Shown here: positions 8,611-17,049 of the stretch, one piece after another
Numbering within the stretch: the first letter of the stretch is position 1
Layout: each line of letters starts with the position of its first letter
Origin: Acidimicrobiaceae bacterium
GTDB taxonomy: Bacteria; Actinomycetota; Acidimicrobiia; Acidimicrobiales; RAAP-2
Direction of reading: 5' to 3'
DNA length: 64,000 nt
NCBI GenBank assembly: GCA_003132305.1
Contig: PKXJ01000031.1
Location: 182,885-246,884 of the forward strand
Made by a program: the position numbers and the translations under genes
The notes under the pieces: generated by a model
What the model saw: only the letters and a program-made list of their open reading frames with translations
Database searches by the model: none
What the model was told of the DNA's origin: nothing

Positions 8611-9324
8611 GTGAAGATCGAACCCGGAAGTTCCACGGCGTTTCCGTTCAATCTTCAGTATCGTCTCGCGCGAATCGCGAAATACGTAAATGGTGGCGAC
8701 TGGTTAGATCTCGGTTGCGCCGACGGTGGCTACAGCGCTGGACTGCTCGACGTCGGCGCCAAGAGTGTGACGGGAGTGGAGGTTGAAGAGGATCGAGTGC
8801 AGGCGGCTCGTGAGCGACATCCCGATATCCCTTTTCACGTGAGCGACGGGGCTTCTATTCCCTTCACCGAAGGCTCGTTTGATGGAGTATTCATGAACGA
8901 GGTATTAGAACACGTCGACAATGAAGACGAAACGCTTGATGACGTATATCGAGTACTTAGACCAGGTGGCCTAATCATTGTCATTTCCCCTAATAGGTGG
9001 TTTCCTTTCGAAGGGCATCGAGTGCAGATAGGTCGATGGTCATCGAACAAACCAACGCTGATCATCCCGTGGCTGCCTCGCTCGATCACGAATGATTGGG
9101 TGACCGCTAGAAACTACTGGCCACACGAGATGAGAAATAAGATCGAATCGCGAGGTTTCACAATTCTCGAGACCGGCTTTATTATGCCGGTGCTCGAGGC
9201 TTACCCGTGGATGCCAGAAGCATTCACTAAGCGATTTCGACGTCATATCACTGCGATAGATCATTGGCCCGTTTTTCGCAGATTCGGGGTGTCCAATCTC
9301 GTGATAGGACGGCGGCAAGATTGA
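8611..9324 (+). CDS. SAM-dependent methyltransferase
   Basis: A class I methyltransferase. Motif I is WLDLGCADGGYSAGLL, the acidic residue binding the SAM ribose is in VTGVEVEEDRV, the post-I motif is DGVFMNEVLEHV and motif III is LRPGGLIIVISPN, so this is the Methyltransf_11 type. The reading frame is open from TTG 8491, but family members begin close to KIEPGSSTAFPFN, so GTG 8611 (237 residues) is preferred; ATG 8530 is the other option and no start has a clear ribosome site. It is followed on the opposite strand by a GH16 gene. Probable role: methylation of a sugar or lipid-linked intermediate of the island. Substrate unknown. Confidence 0.8.
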   Translation: MKIEPGSSTAFPFNLQYRLARIAKYVNGGDWLDLGCADGGYSAGLLDVGAKSVTGVEVEEDRVQAARERHPDIPFHVSDGASIPFTEGSFDGVFMNEVLEHVDNEDETLDDVYRVLRPGGLIIVISPNRWFPFEGHRVQIGRWSSNKPTLIIPWLPRSITNDWVTARNYWPHEMRNKIESRGFTILETGFIMPVLEAYPWMPEAFTKRFRRHITAIDHWPVFRRFGVSNLVIGRRQD

Positions 9325-9584
9325 GCCACTTTAGAAGAGTTTCGCCGGACTCAAGGAGTAGGACGTTCGGTTCGAGAGAGTTCGAAAACGCGACAGTGAC
9401 GCGGGTCCATCAGAGAAGATGACCCCAACGCGGCCGATTGGAAGCATTTAAGGCAACCGGCCGACGGGTCGCTTGATCGAGGTAATGGCGGGCGGTGGAG
9501 TTGAGCCCAGGATTGCCCTGGGGAAGTCGTCTGGTCTGTCTTCGACCTCATCGCACTATGACAACTTGCGATTCAAGTGGACCG

Positions 9585-10457
9585 TTACTTCGACACGTAC
9601 TCGGCCACCCAATCGATTTGCATGGAGACCGGTTGACTAGGGCATTGTCGGCCCAGGTTGCACAAAGTGCGCTGCTCAAGGTCGAGGGTAAGTGTCTTGT
9701 TGGGAATTTCGCCCAGGGAGGATATCTTTCCCCAAACCCTTCCGTCGACTACGTAAGAAATCGAGGTCGGTGTCCATACAACGCCCCAGGTGTGCCACTG
9801 ATTCATTTCTGCCGCCACTGTTCGTTGATCAATGTAGTTGAAGGAACTGTAGTGAACCGTCGACGATGTTGAATTCATCGAGCCGCCGCTCTCGTTAAAG
9901 TCAATCTCCGGCGGCCACACATTGTTGGCGGGCCAGAGCAGCTCGACCTCATTGGGCCCCGTTCCGGTCACTCGAGAACGCACGAAGTACGCACCGTACG
10001 TTCTGGCGAGTCCGCACTGGCATAGACCGCCCGTCACCCAAATGTTTTTAAAAAGTGGGTCCTTGAACGTGTTGAGGCTCAGTACGCCATTACTCACCAC
10101 TACATGACTCAGCGCGAACATTCCGGTAGGGTCGCCTCCGGGTACTCCGTTAAATACGTACCATCCCGTTGGCAGTGAGTTGCCCGTAAAATCGTTCGCG
10201 TAGCTAAGTCTGTAGCCCGTGAGCGAGTTCGCTCCCGGTGGTCCTTCACCGGAGGGCTCGGCGCTGTTGACAACACCCACCGGGTACGGCGTGACGGAAG
10301 AAGGTCGAGCTAGGTTCGCAGATCGCAGTCCGAACCAAAGGGACCCTCCGAGGAGAACACCAACGACTAAGGCGATAAGAACTCTGAAACCCTTTCTCCT
10401 CGGAGTAGCTTTCCGGGACGACGACCGAGTGAGATCAGCGTCTGGGCGGGCGTTCAT
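9585..10457 (-). CDS. Membrane-anchored GH16 family glycoside hydrolase (paralogue 1)
   Basis: A 290-residue protein. A basic N-terminus is followed by a membrane/signal segment at 25-43, then a conserved lead-in (AEPSGEGPPGANSLTGY) and a concanavalin-like GH16 domain (85-288). The catalytic signature EIDFNE (184-189) matches ExDxxE, with nucleophile and acid/base glutamates both present. WHTWGVVWTP and WVAEY near the C-terminus are also family features. GH16 enzymes cut or transglycosylate beta-glucans and galactans outside the cell. No cleavable signal motif is clear, so it may stay anchored. One of three paralogues in the island, probably acting on the polymer made here. Start is ATG 10457. 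Confidence 0.85.
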   Translation of the reverse strand: MNARPDADLTRSSSRKATPRRKGFRVLIALVVGVLLGGSLWFGLRSANLARPSSVTPYPVGVVNSAEPSGEGPPGANSLTGYRLSYANDFTGNSLPTGWYVFNGVPGGDPTGMFALSHVVVSNGVLSLNTFKDPLFKNIWVTGGLCQCGLARTYGAYFVRSRVTGTGPNEVELLWPANNVWPPEIDFNESGGSMNSTSSTVHYSSFNYIDQRTVAAEMNQWHTWGVVWTPTSISYVVDGRVWGKISSLGEIPNKTLTLDLEQRTLCNLGRQCPSQPVSMQIDWVAEYVSK

Positions 10458-10741
10458 GATAGTTAAGAGAATAGTGAATGAGTGGGAACATTCATAGGAC
10501 GCTCGTTTCGATGCCTGCTTCGACCAGCCGAACGCTAAGGATCTCGCTTCCTCGTTGGCTGATCTTGTCGACGTGGGCTACGCGACTTTCGCACGGATGT
10601 TTGCGCATCGTCAATCTGCGCGGAACAGTTCTCGAATGAAGGTTCGGCCCGTCTCCCTAGGGAAGGAGTCGGGGGAGCATTCGCTTCGAGAGAATGAGCG
10701 CGAAATGTACGCATCATGAATACTCTTGTGGCTACTGAGCA

Positions 10742-11803
10742 TTAGATCTGGTTCCTGGTCATCCTCGCGTAAGCCAACATCTCCTTCAGCGGAGGGAACC
10801 TCGACCGCTTGAGGAGACTTGAATTTAGCACGCGGGTCTTCGGCTCGATCAAAGCGACACGCTCGAGAACTCCGCCAAAAACCGAAACTACGTCAGCCGC
10901 TTCACTCTCAATCGAGAACTCACTACGCACTAATTCAACGGCGTTTTGACTCATCCGGTCGAGCCCGTCATCGCTGCCGAAGCGTTCGAGGACCGACTCT
11001 ACTTCACGCGCGAAGAGGATTATCTCTCCGTCGTCTATCGGTAGGGACGTACCCGGCCTCATATACAAACGACCGCATCCCCCATGAAATCCCACCACGA
11101 TGCAACCCGACGCCATGGCTTCTAACGGCGGTAGCCCAAAACCCTCACGATCATTCAGTGAAAGAAACACGGCCGAATCTCGAAGAATTCGGGCGGTCTC
11201 TGCTTCGGTCATGCCGTCGATGGCTCGTAACGTCCAGCCGCCCAGGGCACCTCTCAAGTCTAAAACCCTAAGGAGTTGTACCAATTCCCGACGCCGCTTC
11301 CGGGGCATGAACGCAATACTCTTTTCCTTCTCTCCCTCCGGCGGAAAGAAGATTCCGGGGTCTATTCCGAGCGTTATTCGGTAGATGGGAATATGGGGAA
11401 AGCTGTAACTTAAGTATTCAAATGTGTAGGGCGAGTTCGCGACGATGCCGACGGTGTCCGCGCTCACCACGGGTTTCCACGACCCTTTGGTGATCTCTGA
11501 TCCCGTAAATGTCTCGTGAGGGTTTTGATTAAAGACCAGGTGAGGAACTCCCGGAGCGATTTCTGGGATTGATTCGCGGTACCACTCGGGTAGGACGAGC
11601 AGGTCACCGGTAGTGAAGCGAACCTCGCTCGCGGGCGTTACCGAGGTCTTGTTTTCGAACCACGTGCAGCGAAAATCGACCTTCCGGTGGACCACAGTGG
11701 CCGAGATACCCGCGACGTTCAACGTGTCAACACAACGGTACAAAACGCGCACACCGCCGTAGGGCCTATTGTCGTCGGGGCAAAGAAAGAAGACTTTCGA
11801 CAT
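10742..11803 (-). CDS. Family 4 (GT-B) glycosyltransferase
   Basis: A 353-residue GT-B glycosyltransferase. N-terminal acceptor domain: VFFLCPDDNRPYGGVRVLY. C-terminal donor domain: IAFMPRKRRRELVQLL and the EGFGLPPLEAMASG block, which supplies the E-x7-E nucleotide-sugar signature, followed by GFHGGCGRLYM. No transmembrane segment, so cytoplasmic. Start ATG 11803. It sits between two GH16 genes on the same strand but with gaps of 284 and 467 bases, so co-transcription is uncertain. It would add a hexose or deoxyhexose to the lipid-linked precursor; the sugar cannot be predicted. Confidence 0.85.
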   Translation of the reverse strand: MSKVFFLCPDDNRPYGGVRVLYRCVDTLNVAGISATVVHRKVDFRCTWFENKTSVTPASEVRFTTGDLLVLPEWYRESIPEIAPGVPHLVFNQNPHETFTGSEITKGSWKPVVSADTVGIVANSPYTFEYLSYSFPHIPIYRITLGIDPGIFFPPEGEKEKSIAFMPRKRRRELVQLLRVLDLRGALGGWTLRAIDGMTEAETARILRDSAVFLSLNDREGFGLPPLEAMASGCIVVGFHGGCGRLYMRPGTSLPIDDGEIILFAREVESVLERFGSDDGLDRMSQNAVELVRSEFSIESEAADVVSVFGGVLERVALIEPKTRVLNSSLLKRSRFPPLKEMLAYARMTRNQI

Positions 11804-12270
11804 GTCGTTGAAAGTGTACCTAAAGCGAAAGTCTGTAGTAAGTACTCACCTCTCGCATTGAAATCCTCTCATCACTTCGTTTCTGAACTCATCGTGCGCT
11901 CGCCATTGAGCGAAAGGACGAACCTTCACGGACTGCGGTCGCGGCAAGGTCACGGTGTGAAAGAGTCCTTGCTCGACGAAGGTGACGACAGTTTCGAGTA
12001 GAACTCGCCGATCGCGACGCCCATGGTGGTTAAGTCGAGTGCGTGGCGCCGCTTGACTACGGTTCGATGACGTCGCTCAACCTCCGATGACCGAGTTAGT
12101 CGATGCACCTCAAGTCAGACAACGGCGTCGGACCACGCTCGTGGTGTTGAAGTCGCGAATGAGGTTTCAGAATCCTCGTGGTTCGTTAGACCCAGCCCCG
12201 GTCTGCTCTTTGAGCTCGGACCTGCGCATGAGAAGTGCGGACATCCAATTGAAACTATGTCTTCACGACT
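11804..12270. other. Intergenic region, no gene seen
   Basis: 467 bases between two minus-strand genes. Reading frames here lack family features and look like chance frames. It should contain the promoter of the glycosyltransferase at 10742-11803. Confidence 0.45.
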
Positions 12271-13566
12271 CTAGGAGACTTGAGCGACAACCTTGCCGCG
12301 CTCCGTGGTATCTGCAGTCATCGTGTTCGACGCAGTGGCGCGGGTACTCGGGTCGCCGGCCGTCACGATTATCACTCCCTTGACGTCGAGAGCTGCGAGC
12401 TGTTCGCGTAAGTACTGGCGCACGTGGGCGGCTCGAGCTCTGCTCGTGCCGAATCTTCGTACAGAAGTTCCCGAGGCGTCGCTGTAGCCAACTAGCGTTA
12501 CCAGATTGTAATTCTTGGACTTGATCGTCTGGGCGAGATTTGAGATCTGTAATTTGAGACGAGTCGACAGTGACGAAGAGTTTGTGGCGAATGAGCCGAC
12601 GGTTACCGTATCCTGACGCACGGAACTGTACTCCGCCACCCAGTTGACCTGCATGGATTCAGGAGTCACCGGGCACGCCCAACCGAATGAGCAGAACGTC
12701 TGCTGTTGGAGGCCGAGTCTCATCGGCTGATTTGGGATCTTTGAAGCGTCGGTAACCTCTCCCCAGGCTTGCCCGTCGACGGTGTACGTGATTGAGGTCG
12801 GCGTCCAAATGACGCCCCACGTGTGCCAATCGGTCATGTTGATATTGAGCGTGCTGTGGACCTGGAGATTCGCTGAGGTGTAGTGGATGGTTGCCGTGGT
12901 GGTGGTGGCGCTCCCGAACGTTTCGTTGAAGTCAATCTCCGGCGGCCAAGTGGATCCTGTAGGCCACAACAACTCAACTTGGGTCGGCCCGGGGCCCGTC
13001 AGGCGAGAACGCACGAAGTATGCTCCGTACGTTTTTGCTACGCCACATTGACAAAGGCCTCCGGTAACCCACTCATTATTGAAAGCGGGATCTTGATACG
13101 CGTTCAGTTGGAGGAGACCGCCTTGCACCTGCACGTGCGAGTCTGCCCACACGGTGTTGGAAGCCCCGCCGGGGGTTCCCGAGTAGACGTTCCAGCCCGC
13201 GAGGGGCGACGAGCCGGTGAAGTTGCTGACGTACGTACGGGAGTATCCCGGTAACGCGCTGACACCGGGGGGAGACATGCCCGAGGGCTCTGCACCGCTA
13301 GGGGTGCCAACCGGGTAGACATTCAGCGACGTCGTCTTTGGCTCGGAACGCGACAACGTGCGCTTCGTATTCTTTACTTGACTTCGTGATGACGTGTCGC
13401 CACTTCGCTGCGTGGCCGACGCCGGCGATACGCCAAGAAGAAGAGCAAGGAGGAGTGCGGCGACGAGTGATCTCAGTAGAGGAGAATCCTTACTCCACGC
13501 TCGACGCCCCGTGACCAACGGAGTACGAGCCGGACCGGCATTCCGACTCACGAACGAACTGTCCAC
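12271..13566 (-). CDS. Secreted GH16 hydrolase fused to an OmpA-like domain (paralogue 2)
   Basis: A 431-residue protein. Signal peptide with hydrophobic core 31-46 and a likely cleavage near SPASATQ (47-53), then the linker AEPSGMSPPGVSALPGY, then a GH16 domain (112-312) with catalytic EIDFNE (210-215) and WHTWGVIWTP. The C-terminal 110 residues (about 325-431) are OmpA-like: VTLVGYSDASG and RARAAHVRQYLREQL match the peptidoglycan-binding helix-strand pattern, where D and R contact diaminopimelate. Such a fusion would hold a glycan-modifying enzyme on the cell wall. This architecture is unusual, because OmpA-like domains generally sit on outer-membrane or MotB-type proteins. Start ATG 13566. 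Confidence 0.85.
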   Translation of the reverse strand: MDSSFVSRNAGPARTPLVTGRRAWSKDSPLLRSLVAALLLALLLGVSPASATQRSGDTSSRSQVKNTKRTLSRSEPKTTSLNVYPVGTPSGAEPSGMSPPGVSALPGYSRTYVSNFTGSSPLAGWNVYSGTPGGASNTVWADSHVQVQGGLLQLNAYQDPAFNNEWVTGGLCQCGVAKTYGAYFVRSRLTGPGPTQVELLWPTGSTWPPEIDFNETFGSATTTTATIHYTSANLQVHSTLNINMTDWHTWGVIWTPTSITYTVDGQAWGEVTDASKIPNQPMRLGLQQQTFCSFGWACPVTPESMQVNWVAEYSSVRQDTVTVGSFATNSSSLSTRLKLQISNLAQTIKSKNYNLVTLVGYSDASGTSVRRFGTSRARAAHVRQYLREQLAALDVKGVIIVTAGDPSTRATASNTMTADTTERGKVVAQVS

Positions 13567-13952
13567 TTCAACGTCAATACCCCTCTTGGCCGACTATTGA
13601 TCAAACTCACTTCGCGCACTCCCCACTCTTCGACATGGTTCGTCGTTTGCGGAATGACTCGAGAGGCCCGGCTTTGAAGAATCGTCGTGGCTCCGCAGCA
13701 CTAGGTAAGCTTCTGTCACACAAAACCTAACAAACTGACGGTCGGCGCACGTCGTTCACCCCCTCGCTTGAGGAGAATCGGCTCAGAACTTCGTCGGATT
13801 TGCGCAGAACGGCCATCGTGCCCACGATCGACAGACGCGTCCTTCCGCCGGGTCCTTTCGCTTCGGCGCCGAATCGCGCCACAATAGGAGCCTCCTTCGG
13901 GAAATCACAATTTCACAACCTTGGTCTTCGACGTTCATCGTCCTCGCGAGAC
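13567..13952. other. Intergenic region, no gene seen
   Basis: 386 bases between two minus-strand genes. No convincing coding frame and no structured RNA recognised. Presumably the promoter of the GH16-OmpA gene. Confidence 0.4.
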
Positions 13953-15821
13953 TCAAGTGACGCTCGACGTTTTCCGAACTTTCGCCGGAAGGGCACTTCG
14001 TGTAAGCACCGTGGCCGTCGTCCAGTACGCCGTAATGTTGTAGCCGTGCGTGACGAGTACCTGCTCGACCGCGGCCTCCCAACCTCGTGGATAACCCGCC
14101 ACGAGTTCACCCCACGCCTCCTGGGAGGTGCTGAGAATGATGAACGACGGCCGAGCCTTTAGTAGGAGGGACTCGTCGTGGTGCACGGTACTTCCTCCGT
14201 CGTCGACGGAGAGGATACCTACGGTGTTGATACGTTGATACTCGATGGGCAAGAAATAGTCGACCGATCCAATCGTTTCGCCCCGATGAGCGTGAGCGTA
14301 CGCGTAAGTTACCGCCGCCAGCTCGCCGCGTGAAAATGAGTCGTACGCGTCATTGCCACCTCGCGCCACCGTCGTTGCGATCGAGAATCCGAGCACGACG
14401 ATGACGACGGCGACGCGCAGTGCCGTTCGGCCGAACCGGCCTATTCGACGTCGTGGAACCAAGCCACGAATCGAGCCGTGGTGACTTGGCAGGATGGCCG
14501 ACGCGGCCAACAAAGCTATGAAGGGGAGGGCGTAAAAGACAACTCGCAGGAATGCTTCGCCACCGTACGTCTGGGCGAGGACGAGAAGGAATGGCGCCGC
14601 CGCAAGAACTTCGAGCAAGCGCGAGTCGGTGAATCGCCGGAGAAAACCGACTCCACCGAGAAATAGGAGGGCGGCCGTGACGAGGATGCGGAGTTCCACG
14701 ATGATCAAGTGGCTAGAACTCCCCGTGACGCGACTGGTCACGTTGGATGCGACGGTACTGCCCAACTGTCCCGCCGACCCGAAGATGAGATTGAGGTGGC
14801 CGGCCCAGAAATTACTGGCGCCTAAGCTGAGCCATCCAGTGGAGAGAAGTACCACGGCGACGACGAGCTCTGGTCGGCCAAGGCGTCTCGTGATGAGACA
14901 GGCTCCGAGCGCCAACAATATGGCGAAGGGCGTCAGTTGATGACTCATCGATGACGCGAGACAGATCAGCACCACGAGGGCGAGGACGCTCAAAATGGCC
15001 CCACTGCTCCACTCACTAGTGGCGTCGTGTCCTTCAAAGCGCGAGAGTGTGGCGATGGACCGTATCTGAGCTATTCGCTCTCGCCAGACGTGTCGGAGCG
15101 GAGGCTGAATGTTTGCCCGGATTGGCTGCCAACAAGCCAGCACCGCGGCGATGACGACGAGGAAGAATAGAAAATTCAGCGCTTGTGGCGAAAAGTAGTC
15201 CTGGAAGATCCAATTTGTCGCGTAGTAAAGGGCGACCCCGAGCCAACCCGCTCTCTTACTTACGCCCGAAACACGCGCAATGACGAGCAACGGTGCCAGG
15301 TAGGCCAACTCGATCACCAGCGGGAACCACCGCAAGAATCCGTAGGCGTTCGCCTGTCCCGCGAACGCGACCAGAACGGCGCTGAGGGTCAGTCCCCCCG
15401 GCCAGGAGAATCGGGCGTCGAAGCTGTTGAGCAGGTGTCCGTGCTGGACTACGTACTGAACGAATCCGGCAATAAGCCAGGAATCCGAGAGGGTCGCTAC
15501 GGGCTCGATCGCCGGTCCCGTGCCGTAGAGAAAGACGACGAGGACGATAATAAGAAAGATCAGGCGATTCGATTTCAAGGGTGTTCGAAGCAGTTCTGCG
15601 GCGAAACCCACGACGACCAGAAAGAGTCCGACGAAGTACGTCCATCCGAGCACGGAGACCAGTCCGTAGGGACCCATTCGAAGGAAGTTTGCCTGAAGGA
15701 CGGTGACCATCCAGAGAACCAGGCCAGCAAGTCCGAGAGAAGTGCCGAGGCCGACGCCAGAGCGCTGACGAGATGACGGGAACGTCTTTGGCTGTGCCGT
15801 CAGTGGGCTGAGTTCAAGCAA
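13953..15821 (-). CDS. Large polytopic membrane protein (glycosyltransferase- or polymerase-like)
   Basis: About 620 residues with around a dozen hydrophobic segments in the first 500 and a soluble C-terminus. The frame is open from 15893, but TTG 15821 is likelier because it lies inside the last codons of the upstream small membrane gene, giving a short overlap. Features: LSDSWLIAGFVQYVVQHGHLLNSFDARFSWPG in two pieces, typical of periplasmic loops of GT-C or Wzy-like enzymes with an acidic residue after the first helix, and a late YEYAHAHR-like loop with SVDYFLP. Position in the island suggests a polyprenyl-sugar-dependent mannosyltransferase or polymerase, but no family motif is decisive. 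Confidence 0.65.
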   Translation of the reverse strand: MLELSPLTAQPKTFPSSRQRSGVGLGTSLGLAGLVLWMVTVLQANFLRMGPYGLVSVLGWTYFVGLFLVVVGFAAELLRTPLKSNRLIFLIIVLVVFLYGTGPAIEPVATLSDSWLIAGFVQYVVQHGHLLNSFDARFSWPGGLTLSAVLVAFAGQANAYGFLRWFPLVIELAYLAPLLVIARVSGVSKRAGWLGVALYYATNWIFQDYFSPQALNFLFFLVVIAAVLACWQPIRANIQPPLRHVWRERIAQIRSIATLSRFEGHDATSEWSSGAILSVLALVVLICLASSMSHQLTPFAILLALGACLITRRLGRPELVVAVVLLSTGWLSLGASNFWAGHLNLIFGSAGQLGSTVASNVTSRVTGSSSHLIIVELRILVTAALLFLGGVGFLRRFTDSRLLEVLAAAPFLLVLAQTYGGEAFLRVVFYALPFIALLAASAILPSHHGSIRGLVPRRRIGRFGRTALRVAVVIVVLGFSIATTVARGGNDAYDSFSRGELAAVTYAYAHAHRGETIGSVDYFLPIEYQRINTVGILSVDDGGSTVHHDESLLLKARPSFIILSTSQEAWGELVAGYPRGWEAAVEQVLVTHGYNITAYWTTATVLTRSALPAKVRKTSSVT

Positions 15822-16035
15822 GAGTCTTGAACCTGAGAATGACGAGGACGATGTAAAGCACGAGCAGACCGACGAGCGACGAATTGAGCACAATTGTCAT
15901 CCATCGTGAGTGCGCCGCGCCAGAGACCGCGCGCCAAGCTCGCACGCTCGCGAGAACAAGGCACACGAGCATGACAGTGAAGACAACTGGTGCGTCAACC
16001 CAGCCGCTAGAACTAGCGAGCAAGACGTAGGTCAT
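15814..16035 (-). CDS. Small two-helix membrane protein
   Basis: A 73-residue protein with two hydrophobic segments: the first around residues 12-28 (APVVFTVMLVCLVLASV) and the second around 48-68 (LVGLLVLYIVLVIL). Its ATG (16035) overlaps the stop of the upstream gene in an ATGA arrangement, and its stop lies just within the start of the large membrane protein downstream. The three genes are therefore almost certainly translated together. A longer frame upstream exists but the overlap fixes this start. Function unknown; likely a small partner of the neighbouring membrane proteins. Confidence 0.7.
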   Translation of the reverse strand: MTYVLLASSSGWVDAPVVFTVMLVCLVLASVRAWRAVSGAAHSRWMTIVLNSSLVGLLVLYIVLVILRFKTLA

Positions 16036-16907
16036 CTCAATGGTCGCTGAACTCGATGGGCGTCTCGAGCATGCCAGACCAAGAATGGTGCACAGATCAC
16101 GCAGGTCAACTCTTCGAAGGCAACTGGATGCCACAGATTGAGCGTCAACATCATCTGACCCGCGACCATGATGATTGCCAGACTCCCGGCAATGGACAGT
16201 CCCACTTCCAACGCGGCGTTACGAAGTTTCAGCAGTCCGACCACCGACCAACCAGGCGTAACGACCCCCAAGAGAAGGCCGAGTACGAAGCGAGAGGGAC
16301 CGTGAATGTTCCCCATCGTCATGGCGAGTGTCACTAAGTCCAGTAGCAACAACGACATCGAGATGATGGTTCGTGCGTTCCACGTCGCGATGAGCTCAAC
16401 GATCTGACGGTGGTCGCGGACCCTCGAGGTATTGGTCACGTTCGAATCAGAGTCTAGAGACGCGTGGGAATCGCTGATGGTCTTACGCCCAGCGCTAGGC
16501 GCGTAGCGATGAAGTGGGGCCGGAGCCTCGTCCTTCAAGTTGTGTCGAACGAGGCGTTGAGAGAGTGTACGTTGGCACGCCTCGTACAGGGCTTCGCGCG
16601 CGACGTCGGGAACCGAATTGGGCACACAGAAGAGACCCGGCACGCCTCCGCGCTGCGCCGCCTCGTCGGCGCTAACGGCGTTGCCACGAAGTCGAAAGAT
16701 CTGTGAGCCAATGGAGTCGCCCTCCACGGTCAGTATTGCGTCACTCAGTTGGTAGTGGGTCGACAACAGATCGAGGGCCGCGTAGACAAAACCGATACCA
16801 GATTCGTGTAGAGACAACTCCGCGAGCTCCGCGCCGAAGTCCGTTGGCTCGGAAGTCTGCGGCGAATGGTCGTCCTCTTGCGGGGTTGAACTCTCTCCTG
16901 ATTTCAT
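16032..16907 (-). CDS. Membrane protein with an uncharacterised N-terminal domain shared with a diguanylate cyclase
   Basis: A 291-residue protein. Residues 27-123 form a cytoplasmic domain with LSLHESGIGFVYAALDLL and ACQRTLSQRLVR. This segment aligns without gaps to the N-terminus of the GGDEF protein at 29967-30788, with GIGF at the same residue numbers in both. A polar linker (124-175) follows, then about four hydrophobic segments (180-275) such as MSLLLLDLVTLAMTMG and AIIMVAGQMMLTL. No GGDEF or other catalytic motif is present. It heads an overlapping three-gene unit with the small membrane protein and the large polytopic protein. I infer a sensory or regulatory input to polysaccharide synthesis; no family name is known to me. 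Confidence 0.75.
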   Translation of the reverse strand: MKSGESSTPQEDDHSPQTSEPTDFGAELAELSLHESGIGFVYAALDLLSTHYQLSDAILTVEGDSIGSQIFRLRGNAVSADEAAQRGGVPGLFCVPNSVPDVAREALYEACQRTLSQRLVRHNLKDEAPAPLHRYAPSAGRKTISDSHASLDSDSNVTNTSRVRDHRQIVELIATWNARTIISMSLLLLDLVTLAMTMGNIHGPSRFVLGLLLGVVTPGWSVVGLLKLRNAALEVGLSIAGSLAIIMVAGQMMLTLNLWHPVAFEELTCVICAPFLVWHARDAHRVQRPLR

Positions 16908-17049
16908 TGAAACATCCGTTTACCGCTCACGCTTCGTCAATTAGAATATGCGGGGTCCACCAGCAATGCGGGTTAATGAAGTCTGACACATCAGGACGTT
17001 GGTGCGACCGGCATGAAGAAAAAACAACCAAAGGGCGCGGGTGAACACG

